Assembly (NCBI GenBank): GCA_022447365.1
Contig: JAKVBL010000004.1
Coordinates: forward strand, 148,872 to 212,871
Direction of reading: 5' to 3'
Length of the DNA: 64,000 nt
DNA from: Oleiphilaceae bacterium
GTDB taxonomy: Bacteria > Pseudomonadota > Gammaproteobacteria > Pseudomonadales > Oleiphilaceae
The notes under the pieces were generated by a model. That model worked only from the letters and a program-made list of their open reading frames with translations. It ran no database searches and was not told where the DNA came from. Both the position numbers and the translations under genes were made by a program. This document shows, piece after piece, positions 36,926 through 48,776 of this stretch; positions within the stretch are counted from its first letter, which is position 1, and every line of letters starts with the position of its first letter.

Positions 36926-37549
36926 TTATAGATTCGCTACAACAATATTTGGCAAAAACTTTGATGTCGATGCAACGACCTTATTCGTCTTGTGATGCGT
37001 AATACGTGCATTCACCACAACGCCTCGCTCACTTTGCACGAGTGTGCCGGTAAGAACATATTCAATCACTAAGTTTGGATTCAACTCATCTAAATCACGC
37101 GATAATGCGAAATCTCCAAGCTCATTCACTTGAATCGTTGCTCTCAATTTATGATCACTAACAGGAAGCCCAAGTGCCTGAAGATCATTAATAAAATATT
37201 CCGCAAGCTGATTACCTAGATGACTCGTCTTTTGCAAAGTCGTATCAAAGTATACAAATGACGCAACCAAAATAAGGCCGTTTAATTTAGCTCCCTCTAA
37301 ATCATCGTACAAATTACCAGCCATTTGCTCAGTATACTCATGTAACAATCTGAAATTAGCACCACCAGTGTCATAGCTAAAATCGCCATCACTCGCGCCC
37401 GTTTGAGGAATCTCTAAATCATCACATGGATAGGAATCGCCAGTACTACTTTCGCATAAGCCTTCATTGTTTTGTGCACTATTATTAGTTGAACTACACG
37501 CCGTTAATACGGTCACAAGCAAAACGGGTAATAAGTAAGACGGTTTCAT
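36926..37549 (-). CDS. FlgO-domain lipoprotein (paralogue C)
   Basis: A 207-residue lipoprotein with lipobox VLTAC (Cys18) and a Ser/Asn/Glu-rich linker containing two further Cys in LCESS and PCDD. The FlgO domain reads LGNQLAEYFINDLQALGLPVSD, VNELGDFALSRDL and YVLTGTLVQSERGVVVNARI. It faces the other two paralogues, so it is a separate transcription unit with its own promoter in the 37.55-37.7 kb gap. Confidence 0.8.
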   Translation of the reverse strand: MKPSYLLPVLLVTVLTACSSTNNSAQNNEGLCESSTGDSYPCDDLEIPQTGASDGDFSYDTGGANFRLLHEYTEQMAGNLYDDLEGAKLNGLILVASFVYFDTTLQKTSHLGNQLAEYFINDLQALGLPVSDHKLRATIQVNELGDFALSRDLDELNPNLVIEYVLTGTLVQSERGVVVNARITHHKTNKVVASTSKFLPNIVVANL

Positions 37550-37723
37550 AATTTCTATGCCATGTAATTTTTGAACGGAAAAATACTTCCGCGATAATAT
37601 ATCGTCTTCACAAAAAGCAAGTAATACGCCATATCACTACCCAATAACATGAGAGTACCTCAACATCTCGTGACAACAATTGTTATGATTGAAATTTTCT
37701 AGCTACAGATAGAATTGAACATA

Positions 37724-38173
37724 ATGACTCGTTTATTCTGCTTTTTGATCATCCTTAGCATACAAAATATTGCCTTGTCAGAGGATAGTGAATTCGGCAG
37801 TTTTGACAACTTCAACGAAAGCTTCGATGAAGAGTTCGATTTTGACTTCACCTTCACACCCAAATCAACAATCGATACCGTGTCGCTTGAGTCTATTGAC
37901 AATCCAGAACTCTCCGATGCAGCCATCGCTGGTGCGCTCAAAACGAGTGTCGAGTTTTCCGGTGAGGGGACTGATAAACCTGCATATGAACGCGTAGCAG
38001 AACGCGAGGAATCGCAAAAGAAAATCGAACGAGAAGAAACAGAAACCCGAAAAGGGCAAGACGCAGAACAGAATGCATTCCCCGAAACACCGAGCCCTTT
38101 TATAGAAGAGCAATTTGTATATGACACGGGCCGGACTCTTGAGATTAAAACCACGACCGTAGAGCGACCTTAA
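37724..38173 (+). CDS. Acidic exported protein of unknown function
   Basis: A 149-residue protein with a signal peptide (about 1-18, IALSED). The mature part is very acidic with a Phe/Asp/Glu cluster (SFDEEFDFDFTF) and a charged helical stretch rich in Glu, Arg and Lys. It is probably disordered in part and periplasmic. ATG 37724 is chosen; an in-frame TTG three codons earlier is possible. Its stop overlaps the ATG of the methyltransferase by one base, implying coupled translation. I recognise no family. Confidence 0.65.
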   Translation: MTRLFCFLIILSIQNIALSEDSEFGSFDNFNESFDEEFDFDFTFTPKSTIDTVSLESIDNPELSDAAIAGALKTSVEFSGEGTDKPAYERVAEREESQKKIEREETETRKGQDAEQNAFPETPSPFIEEQFVYDTGRTLEIKTTTVERP

Positions 38174-38775
38174 TGCCAAAACCTTTTTCCCAGTCTTGCG
38201 AAAACAACAAAGCCGTCATTAGCGACACACTATCAGCCTATGTTGATCAAGGCGGCCATCTACTCGAAATTGGCTCTGGCACTGGGCAACACGGCGCTTA
38301 TATGTCAGGCAAGTTTTCGTCACTAATTTGGCAAACAAGTGACCGCGTTGAGTACCACGATGGTATTGAAGAGTGGGTCAGTGAGTCCAAACACGAAAAC
38401 TTCCTTCCGCCATTCGAGCTAGACGTTAATTCATTTAACCCAAAACTATTGGTCCACCACTACGATTATGTATTTACTGCAAATACACTGCATATAATGA
38501 GCGAGAGTGAAGTTGAAGCATTTTTCAGCTTGTTGCCATCACTTCTTAATGACAAAGGAATGGTATTTGTTTACGGCCCTTTTAATTACAACGGCAGTTA
38601 CACTAGTGATAGCAATGCTCAATTTGATGTGTGGTTGAAAGAGCAGGGTGAACATATGGGAATTCGAGATTTTGAAACGATCAACCAACTTGCGGAAGAC
38701 CATGATTTAAGTCTCGTAGAAGATCATGCCATGCCAGCCAACAACCGTTTATTAGTTTGGAAAGCTCGAGATTAA
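38173..38775 (+). CDS. DUF938-family SAM-dependent methyltransferase
   Basis: A 200-residue class I methyltransferase-fold protein. The SAM motif is LEIGSGTGQHGAY, with QTSDRVEYHDGIEEW after it, YDYVFTANTLHIM at motif post-II, VFVYGPFNYNGSYTSDSNAQFD, and the C-terminal MPANNRLLVWKA, all characteristic of the DUF938 family. Substrate is unknown. It starts within the stop of the preceding acidic exported protein gene. Confidence 0.85.
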   Translation: MPKPFSQSCENNKAVISDTLSAYVDQGGHLLEIGSGTGQHGAYMSGKFSSLIWQTSDRVEYHDGIEEWVSESKHENFLPPFELDVNSFNPKLLVHHYDYVFTANTLHIMSESEVEAFFSLLPSLLNDKGMVFVYGPFNYNGSYTSDSNAQFDVWLKEQGEHMGIRDFETINQLAEDHDLSLVEDHAMPANNRLLVWKARD

Positions 38776-38860
38776 CTGCATTATTATTCGGCTCAGTAGA
38801 ACAATAGATTAGTAATTATCGACTACGCTAGTAGGACTTCATCCTCAGAAAAACTGTTAT

Positions 38861-40431
38861 ATGTTTTTGAAACGCATCAAGCATTTACTCATTCTTAGTA
38901 CCGTCGCGGTTACTTGCCTGCTTGTTGCAGCTCATCACGTTTTAGGCACGAACTTGTTATACGTGGCTATCGCTAGCGTGGTCATTTGCCATCTCATTTT
39001 ATTCTTTCTTGTCAAGCGTTCCTTTACGAAGGGCTCTCTTACAAAATCAACTGAGCAAGGCGCAGAACTCACTAAGTATAAACGTGAACAACAAGCGATC
39101 TTACAAACGATCGTAGACGCATTGATCATCATTGATGAACGAGAAAAATTACGCAAATAAACCCAAGCTGCTCTCGATTATTGGGGTATAGCGAAGAAGA
39201 ACTTTTAGATAAGAATGTCAGCATGCTCATGGCTGATAACTTAGCTAAACATCATGATCAATATATTCAAAATTACCTTGATACAGGGGATGCTAAAATC
39301 ATTGGTATCGGCCGGGAAGTCAAAGCATGACACAAAGACGGCTATTCACTATCGGTTCACTTAGCCATTTCTAAATACAAAGATGGTCGTGAATACAAAT
39401 TTGTCGGAGTTTTGCGCGACATTAGCAAAGAAGTTTCGCTGCGCGAAAAGCTGGTCAAGGAAGCGACGCATGATCAGTTAACGGGCTTATCTACAAGACG
39501 CAAACTCGAAGAATTCGTGAACATGCTCATCAGTAGTTCACATAGATCAAACCGTTTGTTCGCAATCTTGTTTATTGACCTGAACAACTTCAAACCAATT
39601 AATGATCTACACGGGCATGAGGTAGGGGAAGCAGTACTCAAGAGCATCGCAAAACGAATCAGCGCTTTAACTCGTCAAGAAGACTTATGTGCTCGAATCG
39701 GTGGTGATGAGTTCGTGGTTGTCATATCTGAGTTGAAAAACAACTCAAAACTAAAATTCATTCTCGCAAGGTATGCGAGTGAGCTAAGAAAAAATATTGC
39801 TTATGAAGATTACTCTATCTCGATCAGTGCAAATATTGGTTCATCAACATTTCCTGCTGACGGGAAAGACTACACGTCTCTAATACAGCATGCAGACCGT
39901 GCGATGTATAGAGAAAAGTCACGTGATGCTAACGGTCGATCTGATATATCTCACACACTCGAACTCAATGAAGCTGACAAAACCTGTAAAAAACTATATT
40001 CACTGACGTATATCAGTGAATCATTAGTACCTAAAGAAGGCATATTGGATGTCCTTAATCAGATTAAAGAAAAATCTGAAATCAATAATTCAAAGCAACA
40101 CATTACAGGTAAATTGCTGCTAAAAGGAGAACACTTTCTTCAGCGTCTAGAAGGGGAAAAAGTGCATTTAGAGAAATGCTTCGAGCGAGTCAAAAAAGAC
40201 AACAGGCATCAAAATATACAGTTACTGTATTTTGATAAGATCACGGATCGGTATTTTAAAGACTGGTCACAGATGCCAATCGTCACACTTAATGGCACAT
40301 CCGATGCCTTTGATAAGCTAGTATCGGATGTTCAAACGCAAGACATTCATATGATCGATGAGCAATCAATTATTCATGTTTTTGATGCGATAACTAATCT
40401 AAGTGAGCACAAATCAGCCCACCTAACATAA
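38861..40431 (+). pseudogene. Disrupted PAS-GGDEF-BLUF gene (blue-light-type diguanylate cyclase)
   Basis: Reading through two lesions gives a protein of about 523 residues: two N-terminal membrane segments, a PAS domain, a GGDEF domain and a C-terminal BLUF flavin domain. Lesion 1 is a one-base loss in the A-run at 39144-39148, after which translation stops at 39158. Lesion 2 is TGA at 39328-39330, where PAS relatives have Arg (GREV..x..KDG), consistent with CGA to TGA. Downstream of it an open frame from 39412 retains RxxD, GGDEF and BLUF residues Tyr200, Asn226, Gln244 and Trp285 (numbered from 39412). The only near start there is a TTG with poorly spaced GGAG, so the cyclase part is probably not well expressed. 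Its stop abuts the glmS stop. Confidence 0.85.
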
Positions 40432-42264
40432 CTATTCTACCGTTACAGACTTCGCCAAATTTCTAGGCTGATCTACATCCGTACCTTTAATCACTGCGAC
40501 ATAATAACTTAGTAGTTGCAAAGGCACACTGTAGAGAATTGGAGCGATTGCGTCGTCACAATGCGGTACATCTAATACTTTCATTGTTGCATCACTTTCA
40601 AACTTAGATGCCTTATCTGCGAAGACATACATCAAGCCACCGCGAGCACGTACCTCTTCCACGTTTGAATGAAGCTTTTCCATAAGATCGTTATCAGGTG
40701 CCACCACAATCACCGGCATATCGGCATCAATAAGTGCTAATGGACCGTGTTTTAACTCTCCTGCAGCGTAGGCCTCTGCATGGATATACGAGATCTCTTT
40801 AAGCTTTAACGCACCTTCCATTGCAATCGGATATTGATCTCCACGACCCAAGAACAGACTATGATGTTTATCTGCAAAATCTTCAGCGAGCAGTTTAATC
40901 TGCGCATCCATCTCTAAAGCTTGGTCAATTTTACTCGGTAACGATTGTAGTGCCGATACGATCTCTTTTTCTTGGTCTGGGTTAAGCGCTTTATGTTTTC
41001 CAATCGCTGCGACTAACAGAAGTAAACCAGCTAATTGAACTGTAAATGCTTTTGTAGAAGCGACACCGATTTCAACACCGGCCTCCATCATGTAAGCAAG
41101 ATCTGATTCACGTACTAGAGATGAACCAGGAACATTACAGATAGTGAGACTCGATTTATAACCGAGTTCTTTCGCTAAACGCAGGGCCGCTAGCGTATCT
41201 GCTGTTTCTCCAGACTGTGAGATAGTTACGATTAAAGCATTGTTATAAACAAACGATTTGCGGTAACGGAACTCAGAAGCGATTTCGACATTACAAGACA
41301 CGCCAGCGTATTGCTCAAACCAATATCGTGCGACCATACCACTATGGTAGCTCGTGCCACATGCAATGATCTGAACGTGATCAATATCCTTTAAAATTTC
41401 TTCAGCATTGTTACCGAAAGCACTCGCTAACACTGCACCGTTTTCAACGCGTCCATTTAAAGTATTCTTCAAAGCGACAGGCTGCTCATAAATTTCCTTC
41501 AGCATGTAGTGTTTGAATTTACCCTTATCTCCAGCGTCATGCGTTATATCTGATTCGCTTACTTCCCGCTCAACTTGTTCATCGTTGAGATCAAAAATTG
41601 TTACGCTGTGGCGAGTTAGCTCAGCAATGTCTCCTTCTTCAAGAAAGGCAAATCTATTCGTAACGGGAAGTAATGCTAGCTGATCGGACGCTAAGAAATT
41701 TTCTCCAATGCCATAACCAATGACGAGTGGGCTACCAGAACGCGCTGCGACCAATCTATCTGGATCTGCTGTTTCCATTGCCACGGTTCCATATGCACCG
41801 ACTAGTTGACGAATGGCTTGACGGAATGCTTCTAGAAGAGTGGAACTAGTTTTACGTTCATGATGAATAAGATGGGCAATTACTTCGGTATCGGTATCGG
41901 ACGTAAAAATATACCCTAATCCAATGAGCGTTTTTTTTAGGTCCAAATAGTTTTCGATAATCCCGTTATGTACGACGGTAATTTCGTTACTTGATGTGTG
42001 TGGATGGGCGTTTTGTTCATTAGGCTCACCGTGTGTTGCCCAACGGGTATGTGCGATGCCAGTACCACCTAAGCAAGGAGTTTCTGTTAGCGCGTCGGCT
42101 AATGCTTTCACTTTACCGACACGACGTACACGTTGAAATTCTCCGTCTTGAGATAACACAGCTACACCTGCAGAGTCATAACCTCGATACTCTAAGCGGC
42201 GTAAACCCTCGACTAAGATATTAGCCACGTCACGCTGAGCAATCGCTCCTACAATGCCACACAT
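40432..42264 (-). CDS. glmS: Glucosamine-6-phosphate synthase (isomerizing)
   Basis: A 610-residue enzyme making glucosamine-6-phosphate from fructose-6-phosphate and glutamine for peptidoglycan and LPS. Cys2 in MCGIVGAI is the glutaminase nucleophile; THTRWATHG-type sequence ([12 protein letters not shown]) and two SIS domains ([29 protein letters not shown]-2 [17 protein letters not shown]) follow, and the end is the usual LAKSVTVE. It lies 38 bases after glmU in one unit. No riboswitch or ribozyme is seen, as expected outside Firmicutes. Confidence 0.97.
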   Translation of the reverse strand: MCGIVGAIAQRDVANILVEGLRRLEYRGYDSAGVAVLSQDGEFQRVRRVGKVKALADALTETPCLGGTGIAHTRWATHGEPNEQNAHPHTSSNEITVVHNGIIENYLDLKKTLIGLGYIFTSDTDTEVIAHLIHHERKTSSTLLEAFRQAIRQLVGAYGTVAMETADPDRLVAARSGSPLVIGYGIGENFLASDQLALLPVTNRFAFLEEGDIAELTRHSVTIFDLNDEQVEREVSESDITHDAGDKGKFKHYMLKEIYEQPVALKNTLNGRVENGAVLASAFGNNAEEILKDIDHVQIIACGTSYHSGMVARYWFEQYAGVSCNVEIASEFRYRKSFVYNNALIVTISQSGETADTLAALRLAKELGYKSSLTICNVPGSSLVRESDLAYMMEAGVEIGVASTKAFTVQLAGLLLLVAAIGKHKALNPDQEKEIVSALQSLPSKIDQALEMDAQIKLLAEDFADKHHSLFLGRGDQYPIAMEGALKLKEISYIHAEAYAAGELKHGPLALIDADMPVIVVAPDNDLMEKLHSNVEEVRARGGLMYVFADKASKFESDATMKVLDVPHCDDAIAPILYSVPLQLLSYYVAVIKGTDVDQPRNLAKSVTVE

Positions 42265-42302
42265 ACTTGAAACCCTTATTTATACTCGTTCCTTGAGAAA
42301 AC

Positions 42303-43670
42303 CTAGTTTTTCGTTGGTTTTTTCCAATTGGAAATATTTACTTGCTTACCTCGCGCTACAGCGAGTTGATATTCATCGACATTTTTTGTCACGACAGAAC
42401 CTGCACCTACCGTTGCACCCTTCTCAATTTTTACTGGGGCGACGAGAGACGAGTTCGAACCAATAAACACATCATCGCCAAGTTCTGTTTGGTATTTGTT
42501 TACACCGTCATAGTTACAGGTGATCGTGCCTGCACCGATATTTACACCCGCGCCAATCTCTGCGTCTCCGATATAGCTCAAGTGATTCACTTTCGAACCT
42601 TCGCCAATATTTGCTTTCTTCGTTTCGACAAAATTACCGATTTTAGCGTTGTCAGAAAGCTTAGTTCTGGGGCGGAGTCGAGCATAGGGGCCAATATCGC
42701 AATCCGATCCAACAATAGAGTCCTCGATGACTGAATTCGCTTTGATAACCGTACCTGAGGCAATAGTAGTGTTTTTAATCAAGCAATTAGGACCTATTGA
42801 AACGTTGTCTTCTATTGAAACATTGCCTTCAAAGATACAATTTAAATCGATTGTTACGTCTTGACCACAGGCCAAAGTACCACGGATATCAATACGGTTT
42901 GGATCAAATAGGCTCACGCCGTTTCTTAACAAGGCTTCACCAAGTTGGGATTGATACCAACATTCAAGTTCACACAGTTGTAAGCGATCATTTACGCCTT
43001 GAACTTCTTCTGGAGAATTCGGAAAACACGCTTCAACTTCTTTTCCTTGATTAACCGCTAAAGCAACAAAGTCAGTCAGGTAGTATTCTGCTTGTGCATT
43101 ATCAGCCCTAAGTTGTGGAAGCCATACATTCATATTATTCGAACTGAATGCCATGAATCCTGTATTTACTTCTTGGATCGCTAGCTGTTCGTCAGTTGCA
43201 TCTTTTTGCTCGACAATCGCAGTTACTTCTTGCGCGATATTACGAACGATTCGACCATAACCTGTTGGATCGGCTAGCTCCATAGTAAGTAGCGCAAGCG
43301 TTTCTTCATCAGCCATCTCTACTAGCTCAGTAAGCGAATCTACACCAATTAGTGGCACATCGCCGTACAATACGAGTACTTTGGAATCGGAAGTTATGTT
43401 AACAGCAGCCTGAGCCACGGCGTGACCTGTGCCAAGTTGCTCGGTTTGCTGAACCCAATTGATTGGAAATGGAGAATTAGAAAATGCTTTCTGTACTTGA
43501 TCAGCCCCATGTCCGATTACTACATGAAGACTTGTTGGATTTAACCGTTGTGCCGTATCTAAAACGTGTTCAAGCATCGGCTTTCCGGCCAATTCGTGCA
43601 AAACTTTTGGTTTTGCAGACTTCATTCTAGAGCCCTTTCCCGCGGCCAATACTACAACATGTAAATCCAT
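42303..43670 (-). CDS. glmU: Bifunctional UDP-GlcNAc pyrophosphorylase/glucosamine-1-P acetyltransferase
   Basis: A 455-residue cytoplasmic enzyme that acetylates glucosamine-1-phosphate and couples it to UTP. The N-terminal domain has [31 protein letters not shown] and EVNTGFMAF; the C-terminal left-handed beta-helix has repeated hexapeptides such as [26 protein letters not shown] 43670 is preferred over 43682 because GGAAGTGG precedes it and length then matches E. coli GlmU within one residue. Confidence 0.96.
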   Translation of the reverse strand: MDLHVVVLAAGKGSRMKSAKPKVLHELAGKPMLEHVLDTAQRLNPTSLHVVIGHGADQVQKAFSNSPFPINWVQQTEQLGTGHAVAQAAVNITSDSKVLVLYGDVPLIGVDSLTELVEMADEETLALLTMELADPTGYGRIVRNIAQEVTAIVEQKDATDEQLAIQEVNTGFMAFSSNNMNVWLPQLRADNAQAEYYLTDFVALAVNQGKEVEACFPNSPEEVQGVNDRLQLCELECWYQSQLGEALLRNGVSLFDPNRIDIRGTLACGQDVTIDLNCIFEGNVSIEDNVSIGPNCLIKNTTIASGTVIKANSVIEDSIVGSDCDIGPYARLRPRTKLSDNAKIGNFVETKKANIGEGSKVNHLSYIGDAEIGAGVNIGAGTITCNYDGVNKYQTELGDDVFIGSNSSLVAPVKIEKGATVGAGSVVTKNVDEYQLAVARGKQVNISNWKKPTKN

Positions 43671-43757
43671 AACCACTTCCATGATTTTCTAGTTAATAAA
43701 ATTAAGTGTAGCGTGAACTTTAAACTTTGATCCGCTCACAATTATTTTTTCTTAAAT

Positions 43758-43787
43758 AAAAAAGGCAGCCTTATAGCTGCCTTTTTT
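43758..43787 (-). terminator. Terminator of the atp operon
   Basis: Stem GGCAGC/GCTGCC extended by A-T pairs, with a six-base loop and T-runs on both strands. It is placed after atpC and before glmU, so glmU needs its own promoter in the 88 bases that follow. Confidence 0.9.
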
Positions 43788-43802
43788 AGCACTCGCTGAA
43801 AA

Positions 43803-44219
43803 TTACTTTCTACGAATGTATTGTACCGCTCTCAAACGAGCTGTCGCTTCTGCTAGCTGCAAAGCAACACGGTCATAGTCCATGTCGCCTTTTAAGTTAG
43901 CAAATTCACGTTCCGCTTCAGCTTTCGCTTCAAGGGCGGCCGCTTCATCGATGTGATCAGCACGTTGAGCAGTATCTGAAAGAACAGTTACTACGTTTGG
44001 TTGTACCTCAAGGTAACCACCAGTGACATAGAAAACCTCTTCTTCACCGCCTTCTTTAACGACGCGTACTGGACCAGGTTTAAGACTAGTCATCAACGCT
44101 GCGTGGCCTGGAGCGATACCTAAATCACCAGACTCACCTGACGCAATCACTAGCTCAACAGAGCCAGAAAAAAGCTGTTCTTCGCAGCTTACGATGTCGC
44201 ATTGTACAGTTGTACCCAT
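43803..44219 (-). CDS. atpC: ATP synthase epsilon subunit
   Basis: A 138-residue central-stalk subunit of F1 that couples and inhibits rotation. The beta-sandwich part has QCDIVSCEEQLFSG, ESGDLGIAPGHAALMTSLKPGPV, and GGYLEVQPNVVTVLSDTA, and is followed by the two-helix C-terminal domain rich in Glu and Ala. Last gene of the atp operon. Confidence 0.95.
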   Translation of the reverse strand: MGTTVQCDIVSCEEQLFSGSVELVIASGESGDLGIAPGHAALMTSLKPGPVRVVKEGGEEEVFYVTGGYLEVQPNVVTVLSDTAQRADHIDEAAALEAKAEAEREFANLKGDMDYDRVALQLAEATARLRAVQYIRRK

Positions 44220-44277
44220 AGGTCTTCTCCGGTAGAAATCAGTGTAGTAATAATTATCACGACACTAATAACTCAGA

Positions 44278-45714
<1,437 letters not shown>

Positions 45715-45728
45715 TTAATCGCTGTGCG

Positions 45729-46589
45729 CTAAACTGCAGCTGCACCGCTAACAATCTCAGAAATTTCTTGAGTGATTGCTGCCTGACGTGCTTTGTTGTA
45801 AACCAGTTGCAACTCGTTGATCATTTCGCCCGCGTTATCCGTAGCGGCCTTCATTGCAATCATACGTGCTGCTTGTTCACATGCTGCGTTTTCCACAACG
45901 CCCTGATACACCTGAGATTCGATAAAACGAGTCAATAATCCGTCGAGCAAAGCTTTTGCGTCGGGCTCGTAAATGTAGTCCCAATGATGTTGAAGCTCTT
46001 CTTCTCCAGAAGCCTTCAAAGGTAGCAACTGATGTAACTCAGCTTGCTGCGTCATGGTGGTCACAAATTCGTTGTATACAACATAAAGACGGTCGATCTT
46101 GCCTTCGTCATAAGCGTCAAGCATCACTTTAATTGATCCAATCAACTCATGCGCAGAAGGTTCTTCACCTAAACCGCTAACTGCCGCTACTACGTTTCCG
46201 CCGTAACTTTTGAAGAATGAGATTGCCTTTTGGCCGACGGCACAAATGTCCACTTCGACTTCTTGATCAGCCCATGTCTTCATATCGGCTAGTGTTTTCT
46301 TGAACAAATTAACGTTCAAGCCGCCACATAAACCGCGGTCAGTAGATACAACGATATAACCTACACGTTTAACATCACGATCTTTCAGATATAAGTGATG
46401 ATATTCTGGGGTTGCATTTGCCAGGTGGCTAACAACCGCACGAATTTTCTCAGCGTACGGTTTGCCCTGGCTCATACGCTCTTGCGCTTTACGCATTTTA
46501 CTAGCTGCAACCATTTGCATTGCACTAGTAATCTTTTGCGTGCTTTTAACGCTAGAGATTTGATTTCGTATTTCTTTACCAACGGCCAT
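45729..46589 (-). CDS. atpG: ATP synthase gamma subunit
   Basis: A 286-residue rotor shaft subunit. The N-terminus [33 protein letters not shown] and the C-terminus [31 protein letters not shown] form the antiparallel coiled coil, in outline as in E. coli. [16 protein letters not shown] is also characteristic. Confidence 0.97.
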   Translation of the reverse strand: MAVGKEIRNQISSVKSTQKITSAMQMVAASKMRKAQERMSQGKPYAEKIRAVVSHLANATPEYHHLYLKDRDVKRVGYIVVSTDRGLCGGLNVNLFKKTLADMKTWADQEVEVDICAVGQKAISFFKSYGGNVVAAVSGLGEEPSAHELIGSIKVMLDAYDEGKIDRLYVVYNEFVTTMTQQAELHQLLPLKASGEEELQHHWDYIYEPDAKALLDGLLTRFIESQVYQGVVENAACEQAARMIAMKAATDNAGEMINELQLVYNKARQAAITQEISEIVSGAAAV

Positions 46590-46647
46590 TGTTAGTTGCC
46601 TATAAAGTCTGATTAAAAAACTCGATTAAACGGGCAAGCCCATCTAA

Positions 46648-48192
46648 TTACCAAGTTTGGGTAGACTTAAATGTCTCCAAAGAACTCTTGATACCGTCTG
46701 CGATATCATTGTTGTAGTCGCCTTTCTCATTGATCTTATTCATAAGATCAGCTTGTTCAGCGTTCATGTAAGAAAGCAATGCTTCTTCAAATGCTACAAC
46801 TTTGTTCACTGGTACATCATCAAGGAAACCTTCATTGGCTGCGTAAAGTACAACACCCATTTCAGCAACGCTCTGCGGGCTATACTGCTTCTGCTTCATA
46901 AGCTCTGTTACACGTTGACCGTGCTCCAATTGCTTACGAGTTGCTTCGTCAAGGTCAGAAGCAAACTGAGCAAACGCTGCAAGCTCACGATATTGAGCAA
47001 GTGCAAGACGGACGTTACCGCCAAGTTTCTTAATAATTTTGGTCTGAGCTGCACCACCTACACGAGATACCGAAATACCTGCGTTCATCGCTGGACGAAT
47101 ACCAGCGTTAAATAGGTTAGTTTCTAGGAAGATCTGACCATCAGTGATCGAAATTACGTTAGTTGGTACGAATGCAGATACGTCACCACCTTGTGTTTCG
47201 ATAACTGGTAGTGCTGTCAAAGAACCTGTTTGGCCTTTAACTTCACCATTAGTGAACTGCTCTACGTACTCTTCACTAACTCGCGATGCACGCTCTAGAA
47301 GACGTGAGTGCAAGTAGAATACGTCACCTGGGTATGCTTCACGACCTGGTGGACGACGAAGAAGCAATGAAATTTGACGGTATGCCCAAGCTTGCTTAGT
47401 CAAATCATCAAATACGATCAATGCATCCTGACCACGGTCACGGAAGTATTCACCCATTGTAGTACCAGCGTATGGCGCTAAGAAAAGCATTGCTGCTGGA
47501 TCTGCTGCACCCGCCGCAACGATGATGGTGTGATCCATTGCACCGTGCTCTTCAAGCTTACGTACTACTGCTGCGATAGAAGACTGCTTCTGACCAACCG
47601 CTACGTAGATGCACTTAACGCCTGTACCTTTTTGGTTGATGATTGCATCAATTGCAATCGCAGTTTTACCTGTTTGACGGTCACCGATAATCAACTCACG
47701 CTGACCACGGCCGATTGGCACCATTGAGTCAATTGACTTAAGACCGATTTGAACTGGCTCGTCAACAGACTTACGCGCGATTACGCCTGGTGCAACGACT
47801 TCGATAGGAGCCGTCATGTTTGTTTCGATAGGACCTTTGCCGTCGATTGGGTTACCAAGTGCGTCAACAACACGGCCGAGAAGCGCTTCACCGATTGGCA
47901 CTTCCAAAATACGACCAGTACAACGTACTTTCTGACCTTCTGCTAGGCCATTGTAGTCACCTAATACAACGACACCTACAGAATCACGCTCAAGGTTAAG
48001 CGCCATACCGTAAACACCGTTTTCAAATTCAACCATCTCACCGTACATTACTTCGGCAAGACCATGAACTAGAACGATACCGTCAGATACGCTGACGATC
48101 GTGCCCTCGTTTTGGGCTTCAGAAGAAACATCGAGCTGCTCGATGCGCTTCTTAATGATTTCGCTGATTTCAGCTGGGTTTAGCTGTTGCAT
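46648..48192 (-). CDS. atpA: ATP synthase alpha subunit
   Basis: A 514-residue non-catalytic F1 subunit with P-loop [11 protein letters not shown], the N-terminal [20 protein letters not shown], and [18 protein letters not shown]. One residue longer than E. coli AtpA. It is flanked by atpH and atpG in standard order. Confidence 0.98.
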   Translation of the reverse strand: MQQLNPAEISEIIKKRIEQLDVSSEAQNEGTIVSVSDGIVLVHGLAEVMYGEMVEFENGVYGMALNLERDSVGVVVLGDYNGLAEGQKVRCTGRILEVPIGEALLGRVVDALGNPIDGKGPIETNMTAPIEVVAPGVIARKSVDEPVQIGLKSIDSMVPIGRGQRELIIGDRQTGKTAIAIDAIINQKGTGVKCIYVAVGQKQSSIAAVVRKLEEHGAMDHTIIVAAGAADPAAMLFLAPYAGTTMGEYFRDRGQDALIVFDDLTKQAWAYRQISLLLRRPPGREAYPGDVFYLHSRLLERASRVSEEYVEQFTNGEVKGQTGSLTALPVIETQGGDVSAFVPTNVISITDGQIFLETNLFNAGIRPAMNAGISVSRVGGAAQTKIIKKLGGNVRLALAQYRELAAFAQFASDLDEATRKQLEHGQRVTELMKQKQYSPQSVAEMGVVLYAANEGFLDDVPVNKVVAFEEALLSYMNAEQADLMNKINEKGDYNNDIADGIKSSLETFKSTQTW

Positions 48193-48223
48193 GCTTTTAA
48201 ATCCTCAAATCTGAATCCGCTAC

Positions 48224-48760
48224 CTAAGCACTTACTGCTTCTGCAAGTTTGGCTAATTTGCCTTTCACAGATGCATCAATAACTAGGTCGTTCGCGCGAA
48301 TAATTGCGCCACCTAACAATGACTCATTGGTCGTTGTTGATAGGTTTACTTTACGATCTAGTTTCTTGCTCAATGCTTGTGCCAGCTTCTCTTGTTGTTC
48401 ACTACCCAAGTCGTATGCACTTTCTACTTCTACGTCTACTGACTGCTCAAGTTGCGCTTTAAAAGCTTCGAATAACTCTGAAATCTCAGGCAACAATGCA
48501 ATGCGATTGTTTTCTGATAATACGTGAATCAGGTTACGCGCTTCTTGATTCAAAGCATCGCCGCATACATCACAAAATGTATCGGCTTTCGCTTTGCTAG
48601 TTAGTGCAGGGTGATCGAGAACAACAACCATATTCTCTTCCTTCGCTACCGCAGAAGCTGCTGCTAGCATACTTGACCAAGCGTCAAGGCTATCAGTTGC
48701 TTTTGCTGCTTCAAATGAAGCTTTAGCGTAAGGTCGGGCAATCGTGATTGACTCTGCCAT
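48224..48760 (-). CDS. atpH: ATP synthase delta subunit
   Basis: A 178-residue peripheral stalk subunit joining F1 to the b dimer. It starts AESITIARPYAKASFEAAK, close to E. coli SEFITVARPYAKAAFD, and ends with LLGGAIIRANDLVIDASVKGKLAKLAEAV. Two adjacent ATGs exist; the second (48760) has better spacing to GAGAG. Confidence 0.95.
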   Translation of the reverse strand: MAESITIARPYAKASFEAAKATDSLDAWSSMLAAASAVAKEENMVVVLDHPALTSKAKADTFCDVCGDALNQEARNLIHVLSENNRIALLPEISELFEAFKAQLEQSVDVEVESAYDLGSEQQEKLAQALSKKLDRKVNLSTTTNESLLGGAIIRANDLVIDASVKGKLAKLAEAVSA

Positions 48761-48776
48761 CATCCACTCTCAATAG

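Noticed and set aside
39328-39330. TGA as a recoded selenocysteine codon in the PAS domain
   Set aside because: The aligned PAS position is a basic residue, not Cys; no stem-loop follows at the right place, and an independent frameshift lies upstream.
40035-42264. glmS riboswitch/ribozyme or sRNA control site
   Set aside because: No glmS-ribozyme-like leader is visible in the 38-base glmU-glmS gap, and this control is known mainly from Firmicutes.
46657-47115. 152-codon plus-strand open frame opposite atpA
   Set aside because: It is a Cys/Leu-rich shadow of the strongly conserved alpha-subunit gene.
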